From: an uncultured Porticoccus sp.
GTDB taxonomy: Bacteria; Pseudomonadota; Gammaproteobacteria; Pseudomonadales; Porticoccaceae
Direction of reading: 5' to 3'
Assembly: GCA_950063125.1 (NCBI GenBank)
Contig: CATLZI010000008.1
Coordinates: 1-18,775, forward strand
DNA length: 18,775 nucleotides
The translations under genes were made by a program, and so were the position numbers. Below the pieces are notes generated by a model, which saw only the letters and a list, made by a program, of their open reading frames with translations, was not told where the DNA came from and did no database searches. Shown here piece by piece: positions 15,941-18,775 of the stretch; within the stretch, counting starts at the first letter, position 1, and the number at the start of each line of letters is the position of its first letter.

Positions 15941-17347
15941 ATGAAAAAGACGAATTTTCGCGACTTGTCCTCAGGTTATAAGGTGCTCGTAATCGTCGAG
16001 CTTTCCGTATATTTCGGTTCGGTATTTTTTGCCATCCTTGCCAATAATTTCTTTGGCTGGTCCCAACAAAGCAACCTCGAAACAAATATAGTTGCCGCCT
16101 ACTCTCTTGTTTTTGCTCTTTTCATTTTGCTCACATCCCTTTCCCTAGGGCTATACAATCCCAGAATGCGAGAAAATTATCGCAATGTATTTCGCAGGCT
16201 CGTGCTTGCCGTCGCACTCGGCTCTGCCGAGTTTGCGATTCTCTTTATGCTTATCAACACGAAGCCTTTCACTGCCGAGGTTGTACTCACGGCAGCGGGC
16301 ATAGGGCTGATTCTTACCAGTCTTATCAGGCATACACTCAACCGTTTCGATTTGCTTGGCTTTAACAAGATCAACGTACTGATACTTGGATCTGGAGAAC
16401 GAGCATCGATCGTTGAGAGACGGATGAGACGTGCTGTTGACCGCCACGGCTTTACCCTCAAGGGGTTTGTGGTGATGGAGGGTGACTTGCCCGATGGCAT
16501 TAAACAGGAGCGACGCATCAACCTTGAAAAAGGTGCACTTCTGTCATTTGTTATCGAACACAACATTGACGAAATTGTTGTTGCCAGTGACGAGAGAAGA
16601 GCCAACCTGCCTGTTGATGAGCTGTTTGCCTGCAAGATTCGTGGCGTTAATGTTATTGATATTCTGGATTTCATCGAACGGGAAACGGGACAAATTGCGG
16701 TCAACCTCATCTATCCCAGCTGGATCATTTATTCCAATGGTTTCGCCTCAATCCACTACCTGAGAAATTCGGTAGACTGGCTCTTCAATGCATCAATCGC
16801 CATTCTACTATTACTCCTCACCTGGCCAATTATGCTCATCACTGCCCTGGTGATTAAAATTGAAGATGGCATCAAGGCACCCATTTTTTATCGCCAGGAG
16901 AGGGTAGGACTCGACGGCAAGGTCTTCAAAATTATCAAATTCCGAAGTATGCGCACTGATGCCGAAAGCAACGGAGCCGTCTGGGCCAAAGTCAACGACA
17001 CCAGAATAACCCGCATAGGAAATTTTATTCGAAAATGCCGAATCGACGAATTACCACAAATCTACAATGTGCTGTGCGGAGAAATGGGCTTTGTCGGCCC
17101 CAGGCCGGAAAGGCCCGAGTTTGTTCAGGGGCTGATTCGCAGCATCCCCTACTACAACGAAAGGCACAATGTTAAACCCGGTTTAACCGGATGGGCGCAG
17201 CTTAAATATCCTTATGGAGCAACAGACGAAGACGCCATGGAAAAGCTGAAGTACGACCTCTACTACGTCAAGCACCGCAGCTTCCTGCTCGACCTTAACA
17301 TTCTTATCAGAACCGTTGAGGTTGTTCTTTTTGGCAAGGGCCGGTAA
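15941..17347 (+). CDS. XrtA/PEP-CTERM system priming glycosyltransferase (polyprenyl-phosphate sugar phosphotransferase, TIGR03013 type)
   Basis: 468-residue membrane enzyme of the WbaP/EpsB type that transfers a sugar-1-phosphate from a nucleotide sugar to undecaprenyl phosphate, starting each EPS repeat. Four hydrophobic segments lie near residues 14-35, 50-71, 85-105 and 110-130. A nucleotide-binding-like domain begins at INVLILGSGERAS (144-156). Another membrane segment (about 278-305) precedes the catalytic domain, with FYRQERVGLDGKVF (316-329), KFRSMRTDAE (333-342), RIDELPQIYNV (367-377, with the Asp369-Glu370 pair) and GFVGPRPERPEF (383-394). It is the only plus-strand gene. The nearest purine-rich ribosome-like stretch (15920-15927) is about 13 bases from the ATG; an eight-codon frame from 15918 ends in an ATGA overlap with the start. 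The gene is visibly A/T-richer than the left half of the cluster. Confidence 0.94.
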   Translation: MKKTNFRDLSSGYKVLVIVELSVYFGSVFFAILANNFFGWSQQSNLETNIVAAYSLVFALFILLTSLSLGLYNPRMRENYRNVFRRLVLAVALGSAEFAILFMLINTKPFTAEVVLTAAGIGLILTSLIRHTLNRFDLLGFNKINVLILGSGERASIVERRMRRAVDRHGFTLKGFVVMEGDLPDGIKQERRINLEKGALLSFVIEHNIDEIVVASDERRANLPVDELFACKIRGVNVIDILDFIERETGQIAVNLIYPSWIIYSNGFASIHYLRNSVDWLFNASIAILLLLLTWPIMLITALVIKIEDGIKAPIFYRQERVGLDGKVFKIIKFRSMRTDAESNGAVWAKVNDTRITRIGNFIRKCRIDELPQIYNVLCGEMGFVGPRPERPEFVQGLIRSIPYYNERHNVKPGLTGWAQLKYPYGATDEDAMEKLKYDLYYVKHRSFLLDLNILIRTVEVVLFGKGR

Positions 17348-17384
17348 TCACCCCCTATTATCGCACCTTGTAACGCCCTGCCAC

Positions 17385-18740
17385 CTAGGAACGAATATTG
17401 TACTTTTCGAGAAAGTTATAGAGCGTTGGTCTGGTCACCCCCAACATTTTGGCTGCTTCCGAGACATTATCCCCGGCATTCAGCAACGCCCTCTGAATAG
17501 CACCTTTTTCAGCTTTTTCTCTGATTTCTCTCAGGTTAAAGGGTGCAGCCTCTTCGCCGGCTGGCGACAGCTCGAGGTCCTCCAAGGTTATATGGGTGCC
17601 TTCGGCCATGATAATGGCCCGTTTGATTCGACTTTCCAGCTCACGGACATTGCCGGGCCAGTCGTAAGATTCGATCGCCTGAGCTGCCTGTTTGTCAAAA
17701 CCCCGTAACGATTTGCCAGATTCTTTGCTGAAACGTGCCAAAAACGCCTTTGCCAGCAGCAGGGCATCCCCTTCGCGATCTTTCAACAGTGGTATCTGGA
17801 TGGTGATTTCGCTCACCCTGTAATAAAGATCCTCGCGAAACTTGCCCTCCTCTATGTACTTGGCCAGATCCTGATGCGTGGCACATATAATCCTCACATC
17901 TATGGGGATTTCCGTCCTGCCCCCTACTCTTTCAATGACTCTTTCCTGAAGAAAACGCAATAATTTGGACTGCAACTCCAATGGCAAGTCGCCAATTTCA
18001 TCGAGAAACAGGGTACCCCCATCGGCATATTCTATTTTCCCCTGTGTCTGTTTGACCGCACCCGTGAAGGCACCTTTCTCATGGCCGAACAGCTCACTCT
18101 CCAATAGGTTGTCCGGTATCGCAGCACAGTTGATTGCGACCATTTTCTGGTCTGCCCTGGCACTCAGCTCGTGCAATGCCCGGGCAATAACCTCTTTGCC
18201 AGTGCCACTGGCACCCAACAGTAAGGTCGTGATATCGGAGGGCGCCACTTTCTCCACCGTGCGACAGACTTTCAGCATTTCCGGGCTGGCAGTAACGACC
18301 CCCCGCAATGGCGATTCCAGGCTCTGCTCCTGAAGTCGGCGGTTTTCAGATTCCAGCTCATAAACACGGTAAGCCCGATCGACAATCAGCGTGAGAATAT
18401 CCGGATCCACCGGCTTTTGGTAAAAATCGTAGGCCCCAAGACCAATTGCCTTGACCGCATTGGATCTATCATTGTCACCCGTTACCACAATCACTTTTGT
18501 TTGCGGCGAAATCACCAGAATTTCACTCAGTGTGGCAAGCCCTTCTGTTACGCCACCGGGATCAGGCGGCAGCCCCAGATCAAGCAATACCACCCATGGC
18601 TGATGACGGCGCAACTGAGCTATGGCGCTCTCACGATCACCGGTTATAACCACATCATAGTCATCAAAACACCAGCGCAGCTGACTTTGCAGCCCAGTAT
18701 CGTCTTCGACTACAAGTAATGATCTGTTCGTTTCTTTCAC
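17385..18740 (-). CDS. prsR: PEP-CTERM-box response regulator transcription factor (sigma-54 activator)
   Basis: 451-residue NtrC-family activator. The receiver domain (about 7-125) has the acidic pocket at Glu12-Asp13-Asp14, phosphoacceptor Asp54 in VVLLDLGLPPDPGG, Thr87 and Lys109. The AAA+ domain (about 145-385) has Walker A GASGTGKE (176-183), the sigma-54 contact loop GAFTGA (223-228), Walker B GGTLFLDEIGDL (241-252) and the arginine-finger region near FREDLYYRVS. The C terminus is a Fis-type helix-turn-helix (NVSEAAKMLGVTRPTLYNFL, 425-444). It should be phosphorylated by PrsK and activate sigma-54 promoters of PEP-CTERM genes, a role reported for homologues in floc-forming bacteria. The GTG start overlaps the stop of the preceding gene (GTGA) with AAGGAAG (18753-18747) upstream. 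It converges with the priming glycosyltransferase, 37 bases apart. Confidence 0.95.
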   Translation of the reverse strand: MKETNRSLLVVEDDTGLQSQLRWCFDDYDVVITGDRESAIAQLRRHQPWVVLLDLGLPPDPGGVTEGLATLSEILVISPQTKVIVVTGDNDRSNAVKAIGLGAYDFYQKPVDPDILTLIVDRAYRVYELESENRRLQEQSLESPLRGVVTASPEMLKVCRTVEKVAPSDITTLLLGASGTGKEVIARALHELSARADQKMVAINCAAIPDNLLESELFGHEKGAFTGAVKQTQGKIEYADGGTLFLDEIGDLPLELQSKLLRFLQERVIERVGGRTEIPIDVRIICATHQDLAKYIEEGKFREDLYYRVSEITIQIPLLKDREGDALLLAKAFLARFSKESGKSLRGFDKQAAQAIESYDWPGNVRELESRIKRAIIMAEGTHITLEDLELSPAGEEAAPFNLREIREKAEKGAIQRALLNAGDNVSEAAKMLGVTRPTLYNFLEKYNIRS

Positions 18741-18775
18741 GACTGACTTCCTTCATTTTCGGTACTTGCTTCGCC
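18737..18775 (-). CDS. prsK: C-terminal end of upstream gene, probably sensor histidine kinase PrsK
   Basis: Only 12 codons and a TGA stop are visible (GEASTENEGSQS). The frame overlaps the PrsR GTG by four bases, so the two are translationally coupled. In exosortase A loci the gene directly before prsR is normally prsK, a membrane histidine kinase. The identification rests on position alone; the tail itself has no recognisable motif. Confidence 0.45.
   Translation of the reverse strand, partial: GEASTENEGSQS

Noticed and set aside
15807..16085. 92-codon minus-strand frame across the start of the priming glycosyltransferase
   Set aside because: About half lies antisense to a well-supported gene, it has no ribosome site, and the protein has no recognisable feature.

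Overview
The window is the core of an exosortase A (XrtA / PEP-CTERM) exopolysaccharide locus. The identification rests on a long collinear run of families that normally occur together only in this system: a fused exosortase-EpsI protein, the three locus-type glycosyltransferases, the exosortase-associated amidotransferase, the FemAB-like protein, the YFHPWEIDP-type deacetylase, the outer-membrane barrel, the tyrosine autokinase, the chain-length protein, the SLBB export lipoprotein, the priming glycosyltransferase and the sigma-54 regulator PrsR. Such loci are typical of biofilm- or floc-forming Gram-negative Proteobacteria. Outer-membrane components, a lipobox, mid-range GC and codon use suggest a gammaproteobacterium or betaproteobacterium, probably aquatic or marine. 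I cannot name the genus.

Layout. Positions 1-15466 are a minus-strand block of 13 genes, read from right to left: export lipoprotein, chain-length protein, kinase, outer-membrane barrel, wecB, deacetylase, FemAB, glycosyltransferase (TIGR03087 type), exosortase-EpsI, glycosyltransferase (TIGR03088 type), amidotransferase, glycosyltransferase (TIGR04063 type), and a glycosyltransferase cut by the left edge. Most junctions overlap by 1-29 bases or are separated by a few bases, so the block looks like one translationally coupled operon. A 474-bp divergent intergenic region (15467-15940) carries candidate promoters, including a sigma-54-like -24/-12 element facing the operon. On the plus strand follows the membrane-bound priming glycosyltransferase (15941-17347). 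Convergent to it is prsR (minus strand, 17385-18740), preceded by the last codons of another gene, most likely the sensor kinase prsK.

How they work together (family knowledge plus inference). The plus-strand polyprenyl-phosphate sugar transferase loads the first sugar. The GT4 enzymes extend the repeat unit, WecB supplies UDP-ManNAc, and the deacetylase, amidotransferase and FemAB-like protein modify the polymer or its anchor. The chain-length protein, autokinase, export lipoprotein and possibly the barrel control length and move the polymer out. Exosortase A processes PEP-CTERM proteins for export together with the polymer. PrsK/PrsR probably control PEP-CTERM and EPS genes through sigma-54. 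No PEP-CTERM substrate, flippase or polymerase gene lies in the window, and the ATPase usually found between the barrel gene and wecB is missing. I see no RNA genes, mobile elements or CRISPR.
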